DNA from: a virus
Strand: one strand, 5' to 3'
IMG/VR virus record: IMGVR_UViG_3300030103_002759
Coordinates: 1 to 30,978 of that record
DNA length: 30,978 nt
The translations under genes and the position numbers were made by a program. The stretch's first letter is position 1; every line of letters starts with the position of its first letter. Of the stretch, positions 20,968 through 29,533 are shown in pieces. Under the pieces are notes generated by a model. The model ran no database searches and was not told the origin of the DNA. It saw only the letters and a program-made list of their open reading frames with translations.

Positions 20968-22827
20968 TTATCCATTAATATCTCCCCAAGTCAAACCCGA
21001 CTCATAGTCAACTTTGTTAGGGACTTCCAAATTAACAGCATTTTCCATAATTTCAATGATTTTATTAGACTGCTCTTCTGACTGTATAGAAATATCTAAC
21101 TCATCATGAATTTGTATGTGTGGCACAATGCCTTCGTTATATAAATCTACCATCGCTTTTTTTGTCATGTCCGCTGCAGAACCTTGTATTAATTTATTTA
21201 AAGCTTTGTATGTAAATGCTCTTCTGATTCTACCTCTACCATAAGTTCTTTCTGCTTCTTCAAAGTCCATAGGTTTGTGCATACCAAATTGATTTGGTTC
21301 CCATTTATTAAATCTACATCTACGTCCTAGTAGTGTACCAATAGATCCTGATGTCTGAGCTGTCTTAGATGTGTAATTCATAAGATCTCTAACGAAAGGT
21401 ACATTCTGATGATACTGATTAAATAAATCTTCTGCTTCTTGTTTTGTGTTTAAACCTAATTCAGCTTGTAACTTTGCTTTACCCATACCATAGAAAAGAC
21501 CCAAATTGATCGTCTTGGCTTGTGTTCTAGATATGTTGGCCATATCAGCTACGGTCTGGTGGAAATCTACAGAGTTGTCTTTAAATTTATCTACTATGTT
21601 TCCAACTGAATTATCAAAACAGATAGGCTCTGTTGTTGCTGCGTAGTGCACAACTAATCTTGGCTCTTGTTGACTGTAATCAAAACAACCCCACTTGTGA
21701 TCTTTCTCTGGAATAAATAAAGATCTAATCATTGGTCCTAGTTCTTTATTTCTTGCAGGTATTTGTTGTAAGTTTGGATTAGAATAACTGAATCGTCCTG
21801 TAACTGTGCCACCTTGATCTGATCTTATAGGGTTAATATCTGCGTGTATTCTACCTTTATGTTGGTGTTTTAGTATCGTATCTATGAAGGTTGTATGTGC
21901 CTTGTTTATTTCTCTAGCTTTTGCTATGTTCTTAACCATCGGATGTTGATGATTGGAAAGGAAGTTTTTTGTAAATGAAGGCGCACCTGTTTTCTCAGTG
22001 GTACTATAATCTAAAGAAAGCTTATCAAAAGCTTTGGCAATCGATCTTGCTGCCCATATTTGGACATCTATACCTGTTTCTGCTTTTACTTGGTACATTA
22101 ATTGCTCTTCTTGTTTACATAATTGTTGTTTCATTGTATGAGCTTTGTCGACATCAACGCACACCCCTTTAAACTTCATATCAATTAAACATGGAAACAA
22201 CTGTGTTTCTAAATCAAATATGTTTGTTAAGTTTTGTTTTGTAATTTCTCTAGATAATACTTTGAATAATTCTAATGTTAGTTCTGCATCTTTCTCTGCA
22301 TAAGAACCTACATACATTGCAGGTAGTTTATACATTTCTTTTTTAGGATCTATACCCCAAGACTCTGCAGCTTCTTTCAAAGCTTTCTCATTCTTTACTT
22401 CACCAAGATAATCAAATGATACACTGTTTAGTGAATACCATAATCTATTCTCATCAATCAGTGAGGCCATAACCATTGTATCTATAATGTGACCATTGAT
22501 AGGTATGCCGTATGATTTAATCCAACATACATCGTACATTGCATTGTGAAATATTTTTACAGCATCTGTTGCACAAACTTTCTTGAACCATTCTAAAACA
22601 ATTCTTCTATCCATATTACCACCACCTTCGTGTGCAATCGGATAATAACCTGACCAACCATCTACAGCTACAGCAATACCTACAATCTCACCATGACCTT
22701 GTATGGCACCAGATCCTTTTGCTTTAAGATCAGGATCTTTTGTTTCTAAGTCGATCGCTATAAATTTTGCGTCTGATAAATTTGGAAAGTCTTCTGGACA
22801 ATCCCATTCAGTTTGTACTGCAAACAT
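20968..22827 (-). CDS. DNA polymerase I-type (family A) with 3'-5' exonuclease
   Basis: A 619-residue replicative polymerase. The proofreading domain has D26 and E28 in AIDLETK, N95 and D99 in FHNAMYD, and Y176/D180 in YAEKD, so it should be active. The polymerase domain has GRFSYSNPNLQQIPARN (344-360), motif A with D383 in DYSQQEPR, motif B R434...K438...Y446-G447, and motif C HDE (574-576). There is no 5' nuclease domain, as in T7-like enzymes. Its start overlaps the DUF3310 stop (TAATG), so it is the end of a primase-helicase-kinase-polymerase set. Confidence 0.95.
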   Translation of the reverse strand: MFAVQTEWDCPEDFPNLSDAKFIAIDLETKDPDLKAKGSGAIQGHGEIVGIAVAVDGWSGYYPIAHEGGGNMDRRIVLEWFKKVCATDAVKIFHNAMYDVCWIKSYGIPINGHIIDTMVMASLIDENRLWYSLNSVSFDYLGEVKNEKALKEAAESWGIDPKKEMYKLPAMYVGSYAEKDAELTLELFKVLSREITKQNLTNIFDLETQLFPCLIDMKFKGVCVDVDKAHTMKQQLCKQEEQLMYQVKAETGIDVQIWAARSIAKAFDKLSLDYSTTEKTGAPSFTKNFLSNHQHPMVKNIAKAREINKAHTTFIDTILKHQHKGRIHADINPIRSDQGGTVTGRFSYSNPNLQQIPARNKELGPMIRSLFIPEKDHKWGCFDYSQQEPRLVVHYAATTEPICFDNSVGNIVDKFKDNSVDFHQTVADMANISRTQAKTINLGLFYGMGKAKLQAELGLNTKQEAEDLFNQYHQNVPFVRDLMNYTSKTAQTSGSIGTLLGRRCRFNKWEPNQFGMHKPMDFEEAERTYGRGRIRRAFTYKALNKLIQGSAADMTKKAMVDLYNEGIVPHIQIHDELDISIQSEEQSNKIIEIMENAVNLEVPNKVDYESGLTWGDING

Positions 22828-23090
22828 TATTTCTTTTTCCTTTTCTTATCTTTTAACTTCTTTTTCTCCAATTCGCAATAGTGAATTATCTTATCTAGAT
22901 CTTCTATTCCGTTTTTGTGCATGTATCTACAAACGTACTTCACAACACAACCTTGAAAAAACGAAAGATTATTTTTTGAAATAAATTCGTACGGCTGAAT
23001 GTCAAAATACATGTAGTGACTTCCTCCTACCTGGATATTTTGTGGCTTATCCTCAGCCATAAGTTCTTTAAACATTTTTACATCTGTCAT
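22827..23090 (-). CDS. DUF3310 protein (nucleotide-kinase-related, T7 gp1.7-like)
   Basis: The 87-residue product carries the family signature: GGSHYMYFDIQPYEFISKNN, then LSFFQGCVVKYVCRYMHKNG and EDLDKIIHYCELE. In T7 the related gp1.7 phosphorylates dTMP and dGMP; here only the core domain is present, with a basic tail KKKLKDKKRKKK. It overlaps the helicase stop and the polymerase start, so supply of nucleotides at the replication site is a natural guess. Confidence 0.88.
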   Translation of the reverse strand: MTDVKMFKELMAEDKPQNIQVGGSHYMYFDIQPYEFISKNNLSFFQGCVVKYVCRYMHKNGIEDLDKIIHYCELEKKKLKDKKRKKK

Positions 23091-24583
23091 ATTATTGGTG
23101 CTCCTATGTTATATTGATATTCATAATCTTGATTGGTTATGAACAGTTTTTCTTTTGCTCTTGTTATACCTACAAAGAATGTACGGTGTTCTGGGTCTGC
23201 ATCTTTTTGTGCTGAGTCATATATGATTCTTTCTAAATCAGTAAACAAAACAACGTTATCACATTCCTCACCTTTTACACTATGTATCGTAGATAATTTT
23301 ATTCTCGCAGGTTTCATTAGATCATCACCGTTCTTTAGAATGGTTCTAATGTACATCTTACTTGACTCTGGAAAGTTTAATATCTCCCAGCCCCCCGCTG
23401 CTCGCAACCCGTATTCAGCTCTTAATCCATCTATATTAATCGAGTCAATACCTTCTAGAGTCTTGTTGCTTGCGTACCCTCTCACTAGGTGTCCGTCTTT
23501 AACTGTAAGATAATCCCATAAATCTTTTAGATCTTCTTTATTAACATAAGCACCTTGGTTTAATCTTATCCAAACTCTATATGCATTTACCATTCTCTTC
23601 GGTAAGAGTTCTTGTTGCTTTGCATCAAACCTTAAATTTAAATCATACATATGATCTTTTAATGAGGTCAACATCTTATTGGTTCTAGTCAATACCATCC
23701 AGTTACCTGTAGAAAAATCTATGTCTTGGTATGGTATATCATTATATATTTTACCTTCAGCATCTCTTGGTTCCCATTGTTTTTCTAAACGCTGTGACAT
23801 GTGAGGAAATATAGATTCAGCTAATTTATGTATTGTTCTAGGTACTCTTCTAGATTTTATCTGTGGATCTGTAACACCTTTTAAATTTATAAATATATCA
23901 GGATCTGCACCTTGAAACGTGTAGATGGTTTGGTCATCATCACCAGCTATATATGATTGTTTGCATTTAGATTCTATATAAAAAAACATTTCCCATTGTA
24001 GTGGACTTAGATCTTGGGCTTCATCGAGGAAGACAGTATGAATTGGTGGACATTTGTCCTCCTCGACAAACTTGGAAATCATATCAGAATATTCAAACAT
24101 ACCTGTTTGTTCTTTGTATGTAATTAGATCTGCTTGGATTTGTTCGGTTAAATATATATCAGTGCTGTAATGTAATTCTAGTTGTAGTGCAGCTTCATCT
24201 AAAGGTATTTTTTTATTCTTTGCATACTCAATAATTTTCATATGACTATTTTTATATTGAGGATAACCAGACTCATTGATGTAACTTTCAAAAGATAAGT
24301 CAGCGCATATGTTTGAGAAATTTTTAAAACCTTTCCATTTATCTCCTTTCAATAAATGTGTTGATGTATTCAACTGTAATTCTCTACTACCAAAAGCATG
24401 CATGGTGCTTACAATAACATTGTCATTTGTAATTCTTTTCTTAGCTTCATCTGCTGCAGCATTACTAAATGCAATGTAAGCGATCTTACTAGGATCTGTT
24501 TGCTTTAGTTCATGTTCAAGATAATACATCAGTCTATGTGTTTTACCTGTGCCTGGTGGGCCTGGTATTATTGTTCTAAGCAA
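23087..24583 (-). CDS. UvrD/Rep-type superfamily 1 DNA helicase
   Basis: A 498-residue ATP-dependent helicase. Walker A is GPPGTGKT (8-15), motif II DEAQD (187-191), motif III GDDDQTIY (214-221), motif V TIHSVKGEE (432-440), and motif VI VGITRAKEK (471-479). It is shorter than cellular UvrD and would unwind DNA for the phage replisome or recombination. The start is a TTG at 24583, supported by AAGGAG seven bases upstream and an overlap with the primase stop. Its stop overlaps the DUF3310 start. Confidence 0.92.
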   Translation of the reverse strand: MLRTIIPGPPGTGKTHRLMYYLEHELKQTDPSKIAYIAFSNAAADEAKKRITNDNVIVSTMHAFGSRELQLNTSTHLLKGDKWKGFKNFSNICADLSFESYINESGYPQYKNSHMKIIEYAKNKKIPLDEAALQLELHYSTDIYLTEQIQADLITYKEQTGMFEYSDMISKFVEEDKCPPIHTVFLDEAQDLSPLQWEMFFYIESKCKQSYIAGDDDQTIYTFQGADPDIFINLKGVTDPQIKSRRVPRTIHKLAESIFPHMSQRLEKQWEPRDAEGKIYNDIPYQDIDFSTGNWMVLTRTNKMLTSLKDHMYDLNLRFDAKQQELLPKRMVNAYRVWIRLNQGAYVNKEDLKDLWDYLTVKDGHLVRGYASNKTLEGIDSINIDGLRAEYGLRAAGGWEILNFPESSKMYIRTILKNGDDLMKPARIKLSTIHSVKGEECDNVVLFTDLERIIYDSAQKDADPEHRTFFVGITRAKEKLFITNQDYEYQYNIGAPII

Positions 24584-26108
24584 AAGGTGGCTCCTTCATC
24601 TTATCTTTTCTTACAATCGGTTTGTTTACTTCTTGTTGTTTGACTACGTAATATCTAACGGTCTTGTTATTTATTTTGCCTGCAATCTCTACTGCATTAA
24701 ATTGATTCTCTAACATTCTAGCTGTTTTATTTCTTGGGTATTGTTTCTCTGGCCATGACTTAGTTCTTAATAAATATTTCCAGAAGTCTTTAAATTTAAA
24801 ATTACTAACTCCATCTTCTGTGTAAGCTAGACCACGTAAGATATCTTTCCAATCTTTACCCGGTATCTTTGTAGTATAATCTGTAAGTATTTCTTTTAAT
24901 TGTACATCAATCTTTGTAGACTCTGGAGCTTCGATAGGTATGGTTTCTTTTAGTAATTTGTTTATTGCCTTTCTCCATATGTGTTTGCCTATTGGTGGCA
25001 TAGCTTGATTAATTTGTTCTAAACATTTTAGTGAGAACTTATCAGGTTCATGTAGTTCTGCTGATTCTACTTCAACTTGTTCATCACCTATGGTTACATA
25101 AAACAACGGTGGATCTGAATCATACTTTTGTATTTCTTTTATCTCTGCACCAGGAAGTTCATCATCACCTACACCATACTCTTGCAATACACATTTTTTA
25201 GAATTACAGAATGATGCAATAGGTTCGTCTTTACATTTGTATTGATAGTCTTTACCGTCTATGGATTTTATTAGTGTATCTATTTCTTTCTTATCTAACG
25301 GGGGTTTACAATACTCATCATTGTATTTAAATATTTTCATATCCCAATCTGTATATCTTTTCTTACAATACACACCGAAGTTATAGATGGCATTGTTTCT
25401 TTGGCCATTTGGTATACCTTGTTTAGCAATCGCTATCAAACAAGGCGGTGCACCTTTTAATAAATCGTTTGATACTTTCTCTTCTTTAACTTTTAGTTTT
25501 GTTAATTGATCTTCTGTCAGTTTAACTTTATCATACACATCAAAAAATTCTTGTATCGTCATAGCTGAGCCATCATCTTTGACACCATAACGTGTTGTCA
25601 TTTTTACATTGTGGTATGGAAGGTTTAAGAAACTACCTGTACCACCTTTATGCATGTCAACCTGGTTTTGTTTTGGAAATATCTCTGCTCTAGAATAACC
25701 CAATATGGCCGCCATATCTTTTAGTTTACTTCTAAACACAGCTGCTGGTGCAAATTCACCTGTAAATAAAAATACATGTGCACCACCAGATTTAGATCTA
25801 CATACCGTTAATGGAAAATTATGTTTCTTTATTTTTAAAATTAAAGCTTTGTGATCAAAGCCATTGTACAAATCAATATCTATACAGGCCCATCTACATT
25901 TGTTTTGTTCGTTAATCGGTATGATACCTAATGCAGGATCTTTACCTTCAAGATGTTCTTCAAACATCTTTGTTGTCGGCGGTTGTTTAATAATAAAAGA
26001 TTTAGTCTTGTGCTTACCTCTATCATCAAACTCATCTGTCTTTCTAGTTTGACCGTAGGCACTAAACGATCCGCCAAATATATCTATAAATTTATCTAAT
26101 TCTGTCAT
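24576..26108 (-). CDS. Archaeo-eukaryotic-type primase (TOTE/primase-polymerase style)
   Basis: A 510-residue protein with the primase core CIDIDLYNG (D77, D79) and SKSGGAHVFLFT (105-116, H111), then GGTGSFLNLPY, as in AEP primases of the TOTE or PrimPol style. A four-cysteine cluster near residue 300 (KCKDEP, FCNSKKC) and a helical C-terminal part follow. The start at 26108 (MTELDKFIDIFG) is preferred over the ATG at 26132, which lies inside a terminator stem. It would lay primers for the polymerase two genes downstream. Confidence 0.85.
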   Translation of the reverse strand: MTELDKFIDIFGGSFSAYGQTRKTDEFDDRGKHKTKSFIIKQPPTTKMFEEHLEGKDPALGIIPINEQNKCRWACIDIDLYNGFDHKALILKIKKHNFPLTVCRSKSGGAHVFLFTGEFAPAAVFRSKLKDMAAILGYSRAEIFPKQNQVDMHKGGTGSFLNLPYHNVKMTTRYGVKDDGSAMTIQEFFDVYDKVKLTEDQLTKLKVKEEKVSNDLLKGAPPCLIAIAKQGIPNGQRNNAIYNFGVYCKKRYTDWDMKIFKYNDEYCKPPLDKKEIDTLIKSIDGKDYQYKCKDEPIASFCNSKKCVLQEYGVGDDELPGAEIKEIQKYDSDPPLFYVTIGDEQVEVESAELHEPDKFSLKCLEQINQAMPPIGKHIWRKAINKLLKETIPIEAPESTKIDVQLKEILTDYTTKIPGKDWKDILRGLAYTEDGVSNFKFKDFWKYLLRTKSWPEKQYPRNKTARMLENQFNAVEIAGKINNKTVRYYVVKQQEVNKPIVRKDKMKEPPFA

Positions 26109-26114
26109 GTCCAC

Positions 26115-26143
26115 CAAAAAAATGGGCGGCATTGCTGCCGCCC
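26115..26143 (-). terminator. Intrinsic terminator before the primase
   Basis: Reading minus, GGGCGGC (26143-26137), a six-base loop, GCCGCCC (26130-26124), then ATTTTTTT. This is a textbook intrinsic terminator, ten bases past the 26153 stop and just before the primase start. It probably tunes early abundant protein (the 26153 gene) against the replisome genes. Confidence 0.85.
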
Positions 26144-26152
26144 AAAGAACTG

Positions 26153-26875
26153 TTAGCCTCTGTTAGCGAAGCTATTGTAGAACTTCTTAGCTCGTTCATA
26201 CATATTAGCATCTTCTAACATTCCAACTTTCTCGATATTAAAGCCATACCATTGATTACCTTTTCCTGTATTTAATACAGAAGATAATTTATAAATGTGA
26301 CTGAATGATGGTGGAGTATAAGGACCATTCTTACCATCTAAACTAATAGACTTCATCATGGAGTTCCACTTTCTGCTAACTTTACCTTGAGATGAACTCA
26401 TAGATATCATCGCAGTTTCAGATCCCTTATCACCTGAGATAATCACAAAGTGTTGTCCTACAGTTAATATGTAGTTACCATTTTGTAATCTGTCTTTACC
26501 ATCAGGTCCTTTGGTAGTCTTTTCAAGAATGTCCGAAGAGTCAGGATAAATCATTTCAGGTCTACCTGAACCTGTTCCATAATCTGCCCACTCTTGGTAT
26601 TCTAACTTATAGTAACATGGAATCACGTGTATTCCTTTGTCACCATTGTATAACTGTTTCGTAACAGTATTTAAGAACATACCAGGTTCTGCACCTTCTA
26701 CGTAATTTTGATTACGTTTCTGTGCTTCTGCTGATCCGTTCTGTAATAGTTTTAAGATTGGTGGAGCCAGACTATCTGTCTTCACATTCTCAAAACCCAT
26801 TTGCGCATCTGCTTCGAATAACGAAGCTGAAGGCAAGTTTTCTTTTTTAGTTGCTACTTGTTTCGCGTCACTCAT
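26153..26875 (-). CDS. Probable DNA-metabolism protein, possibly single-stranded DNA-binding
   Basis: The 240-residue product begins MSDAKQVATKKENLPSASLF and has a beta-rich core with LQNGSAEAQKRN, YNGDKGIHVIPCYYKLEYQE and GQHFVIISGDKGSE, then SHIYKLSSVLNTGKGNQWYG. Proteins of this form are often placed in the replication region of marine phages and are sometimes called single-stranded DNA-binding, from memory. An aromatic-rich core and its place before a strong terminator (high expression) fit that. It shares a promoter with the 184-residue gene upstream. Confidence 0.6.
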   Translation of the reverse strand: MSDAKQVATKKENLPSASLFEADAQMGFENVKTDSLAPPILKLLQNGSAEAQKRNQNYVEGAEPGMFLNTVTKQLYNGDKGIHVIPCYYKLEYQEWADYGTGSGRPEMIYPDSSDILEKTTKGPDGKDRLQNGNYILTVGQHFVIISGDKGSETAMISMSSSQGKVSRKWNSMMKSISLDGKNGPYTPPSFSHIYKLSSVLNTGKGNQWYGFNIEKVGMLEDANMYERAKKFYNSFANRG

Positions 26876-26877
26876 TT

Positions 26878-27432
26878 CTAGTTTCTCCTTGTTATTTTAG
26901 TTTGGTTACCCTCAAACGGTTTAAATAGGTCGGCAGGAACGTCTTGTCCAGATTCAAGTCGCTCCCTGACCAGTGCTTTGAGTGTCATCGGGTTTACTCC
27001 AATCTTCTGGATAGGTTCAAACCCGTTGCCTCGTGCAAGTTCAGCATATGATGCTGCCTTGTTATCTTCGCCACGACCAAAGGTAACGGTAATATCATTT
27101 TTAATAATATCACCTAGACCGTTGTTACGAAGCCATGTAAAAGCTGCTTCCTGTTGATCTTTAGGAATAGATGCACCGTAGACTTTTTTGATTTCTACGG
27201 ACTCCCCATCTTTCAGCTTTAATTTTGTAATCTGCATTTCATCCATCATCGCTGGAATCTCAATGCTTGAAATTGCTCTTGCTTTTTCTTTAAGTTTTTT
27301 TAAAGACTCTTCTGCATTTGCAATCTCATCTTCAAAATCTTTTAGTTCTAATATTTTATCTGATAGTCTTTTAGCAGAATCTATCTGTTCAACAGATTGC
27401 ATTCTATCATTTTCATAATCAATTTTTGTCAT
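26878..27432 (-). CDS. Hypothetical protein with coiled coil, 184 aa
   Basis: Residues 12-55 (QIDSAKRLSDKILELKDFED, then EESLKKLKEKARAIS) form a coiled coil; the rest is a compact domain with FTWLRNNGLGDIIKND and LARGNGFEPIQKIGVNP. It recalls Gam-like or phage host-nuclease-inhibitor proteins in its coiled-coil-plus-domain layout, but I am not sure. It is the first gene of the transcript with the possible ssDNA-binding protein, two bases apart. Promoter at 27449-27476. Confidence 0.65.
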   Translation of the reverse strand: MTKIDYENDRMQSVEQIDSAKRLSDKILELKDFEDEIANAEESLKKLKEKARAISSIEIPAMMDEMQITKLKLKDGESVEIKKVYGASIPKDQQEAAFTWLRNNGLGDIIKNDITVTFGRGEDNKAASYAELARGNGFEPIQKIGVNPMTLKALVRERLESGQDVPADLFKPFEGNQTKITRRN

Positions 27433-27448
27433 AACTTTCTCGCCTTTC

Positions 27449-27476
27449 TATATATACTTTATTATTAATAAGTCAA
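27449..27476 (-). promoter_or_regulatory. Promoter of the replication block
   Basis: Reading minus, TTGACT (27476-27471) is followed after 16 bases by TATATA (27454-27449). The leader holds AGAAAGG and GAGAAAG before the ATG at 27432. Confidence 0.65.
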
Positions 27477-27479
27477 GAT

Positions 27480-27851
27480 TTATTTTTTATATAAATCAAT
27501 CTCAACCGGATAATATCTTCTTTCTTGCTTATCCCACTTCAACAAATTAAACTTACCATTTGTTGTATCAGATACTATTGAACATGCTACGCCAATAATA
27601 GCTGGATCCCCAGTCAGTAATAAATAATCTTTAGACGTGTATTCTTTTAACTTACTTCTTAAAGTTGTTATTACATAATTAGGACTTAAAATAATTTGTG
27701 AATTTTCTGGAAGTAAAACTTTTAACTGTCCAAATTGGGTTGCACCAATAATATTTATTTTAGGCGCTCCTATTTTTGAACCAGGTACATCTTGAATAAC
27801 ATATACTATGCTGTTCTTATCTGTATATTTTAACTTTTCATAATCAGTCAT
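27480..27851 (-). CDS. Hypothetical protein, 123 aa
   Basis: Not recognised. It starts MTDYEKLKYTDKNSIVYVIQ and appears as a mixed beta/alpha domain with IGATQFGQLKVLLPENSQII and YLLLTGDPAIIGVACSIVSD, ending in a Trp/Tyr-containing strand. The TGDPAIIGVA segment is the kind of glycine loop seen in small enzymes but also in structural repeats. It lies between the replication promoter and the divergent promoter pair, and is read from 27870-27898. Confidence 0.65.
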   Translation of the reverse strand: MTDYEKLKYTDKNSIVYVIQDVPGSKIGAPKINIIGATQFGQLKVLLPENSQIILSPNYVITTLRSKLKEYTSKDYLLLTGDPAIIGVACSIVSDTTNGKFNLLKWDKQERRYYPVEIDLYKK

Positions 27852-27862
27852 AAATTACTTTC

Positions 27863-27891
27863 TTGACATTGTATAACACATAATATATATG
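27863..27891 (+). promoter_or_regulatory. Promoter of the SNF2-like gene
   Basis: TTGACA (27863-27868), 17 bases, then TATATG (27886-27891). The leader is short and ends AGAAAGTAAAATAATA before the ATG at 27918. It overlaps the opposing promoter. Confidence 0.6.
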
Positions 27892-27898
27892 CTTTCAA
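27870..27898 (-). promoter_or_regulatory. Divergent promoter of the 123-residue gene
   Basis: Reading minus, TTGAAA (27898-27893), 17 bases, then TATACA (27875-27870). The two promoters overlap by 22 bases, so only one can hold polymerase at a time. Confidence 0.6.
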
Positions 27899-27917
27899 TA
27901 GAAAGTAAAATAATAAT

Positions 27918-29342
27918 ATGCATTACAAATATAAAAGCAAGCCTTTTGCACACCAGAAAAAAGCCCTTGAAATGTCATGGGACAAAGAAGTTTTTGCGTA
28001 CTTCATGGAAATGGGTACAGGTAAATCAAAAGTATTAATAGATAACATTGCTATGCTGTACAACGCTGGCAAAATAAATGGTGCACTAATAGTGGCACCT
28101 AAAGGTGTATATAAGAACTGGTTTGATGGTGAGATACCAAATCATATGCCTGATTACATAGAAAGAAAAGTAGGTTTATGGAGAACTAAACCTGATGATA
28201 AAGCTTTAAAACCTTTGTTTTCTACAGGTGCAGAATTACATGTATTGATTATGAATGTAGAAGCATTCTCTACTAAAAAAGGTGTAGAGTTTGCAGCTAA
28301 ATTTTTAGCTAGTCATACAACTTTGATGGGTATTGATGAGTCTACTACAATTAAAAATCCATCAGCTAAAAGAACACAGAATATATTAAAGCTAAGTAAA
28401 CATACAAAATATAGAAGAATACTTACAGGTTCTCCTGTAACTAAATCACCATTAGATTTATATTCACAGTGCCAGTTTTTAGATCCTTTCTTATTAGATC
28501 AATCTTCTTATTATGTATTTAGAACACGATACGCTATTTGTAGAAAGATTAATGTATCAGGTCGATCAGTAGAGATTGTTGTAGGTTATAGAAATCTTGC
28601 AGAGTTATCAGATAAACTAAAAGGTTTTTCATATCGTGTATTGAAAGATGATTGTCTAGACCTACCTAAGAAAACATTTGTTAAGAGAACAGTAGAGCTA
28701 ACAGATGAACAGAAAAAAATATACAAACAAATGAAAGAAGAAGCGATTGCATTCTTAAATGGTAAGATGGTTACATCAGCTACAGTTATTACACAGCTAA
28801 TGAGATTACATCAAATAACTTGTGGTCACTTCACATCTAATGATGGCAAAGTACAAGATGTTAAAAGCAATCGTATTGGTCAATTGATGGATGTACTAGA
28901 AGAGATGGAAGGTAAAGCTGTTATATGGGCTCACTATCGATATGATATTAAAAAGATTGTTGAGGCTATATCAAAAAAATATGGCGAAAATGCGGTCGTA
29001 ACATACTATGGCGACACGTCTACAGATGACAGACAAAAAGCTATTAAGAAAATACAAGACCCTGAAAGTCCTGTTAGATTTATTGTAGGTACACCTCAAA
29101 CAGGTGGTTATGGTATTACACTTACAGGTGCATCAACAATGATTTATTATTCTAATGGTTACGATCTTGAGAAAAGAATGCAATCAGAAGCTAGAATAGA
29201 TCGTATTGGTCAAGAAAAACCTATGACTTATATTGATTTAATTGCTGAAGATACTATTGATACAAAGATTGTTACATCATTACGTAACAAAGTTAACATT
29301 GCGTCTGAGATTATGGGCGAAGATTTAAAAGCTTGGATCTAA
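27918..29342 (+). CDS. SNF2-type superfamily 2 helicase/ATPase
   Basis: A 474-residue ATPase with Walker A MGTGKSK (32-38), motif II DEST (140-143), motif III TGSPVTKSP (170-178), and C-terminal motifs with GGYGITLTGA and ARIDRIGQ (425-432). This is a compact SNF2 core without added domains, the type found in many phages near replication genes, where it may remodel protein-DNA complexes. It is alone on the plus strand with its own promoter. Its stop overlaps that of the facing small membrane gene. Confidence 0.92.
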   Translation: MHYKYKSKPFAHQKKALEMSWDKEVFAYFMEMGTGKSKVLIDNIAMLYNAGKINGALIVAPKGVYKNWFDGEIPNHMPDYIERKVGLWRTKPDDKALKPLFSTGAELHVLIMNVEAFSTKKGVEFAAKFLASHTTLMGIDESTTIKNPSAKRTQNILKLSKHTKYRRILTGSPVTKSPLDLYSQCQFLDPFLLDQSSYYVFRTRYAICRKINVSGRSVEIVVGYRNLAELSDKLKGFSYRVLKDDCLDLPKKTFVKRTVELTDEQKKIYKQMKEEAIAFLNGKMVTSATVITQLMRLHQITCGHFTSNDGKVQDVKSNRIGQLMDVLEEMEGKAVIWAHYRYDIKKIVEAISKKYGENAVVTYYGDTSTDDRQKAIKKIQDPESPVRFIVGTPQTGGYGITLTGASTMIYYSNGYDLEKRMQSEARIDRIGQEKPMTYIDLIAEDTIDTKIVTSLRNKVNIASEIMGEDLKAWI

Positions 29343-29533
29343 AGTTTTTGTAAGAGAACTAAAATAACACCACCCATACCTGTAATGACTGCTCCCATGG
29401 ATACTAATAATATTCTTTCTACTCTAGTAATTTGATTTTCTAATTTTTGAATTTTGTCGTGAGTTTGTTTCTGCATAATTCTGCAGAGTTTTTCGTGTGA
29501 GTCTATTCGTTGTAGTGCGTTGTCTTTAGACAT
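29339..29533 (-). CDS. Holin-like (XhlA-type) small membrane protein, 64 aa
   Basis: The first 38 residues are a charged coiled coil (LCRIMQKQTHDKIQKLENQI), and residues 41-61 (ILLVSMGAVITGMGGVILVL) form one membrane helix with a cytoplasm-like short tail. This matches the build of haemolysin XhlA-type holin partners. It starts right after the gene ending at 29533 and could instead be a virion-related membrane protein, since it lies in the structural group. Function is inferred from build only. Confidence 0.65.
   Translation of the reverse strand: MSKDNALQRIDSHEKLCRIMQKQTHDKIQKLENQITRVERILLVSMGAVITGMGGVILVLLQKL

Noticed and set aside
23133-23513. 126-residue plus-strand frame
   Set aside because: It is antisense to the conserved helicase motifs V and VI region; a shadow.
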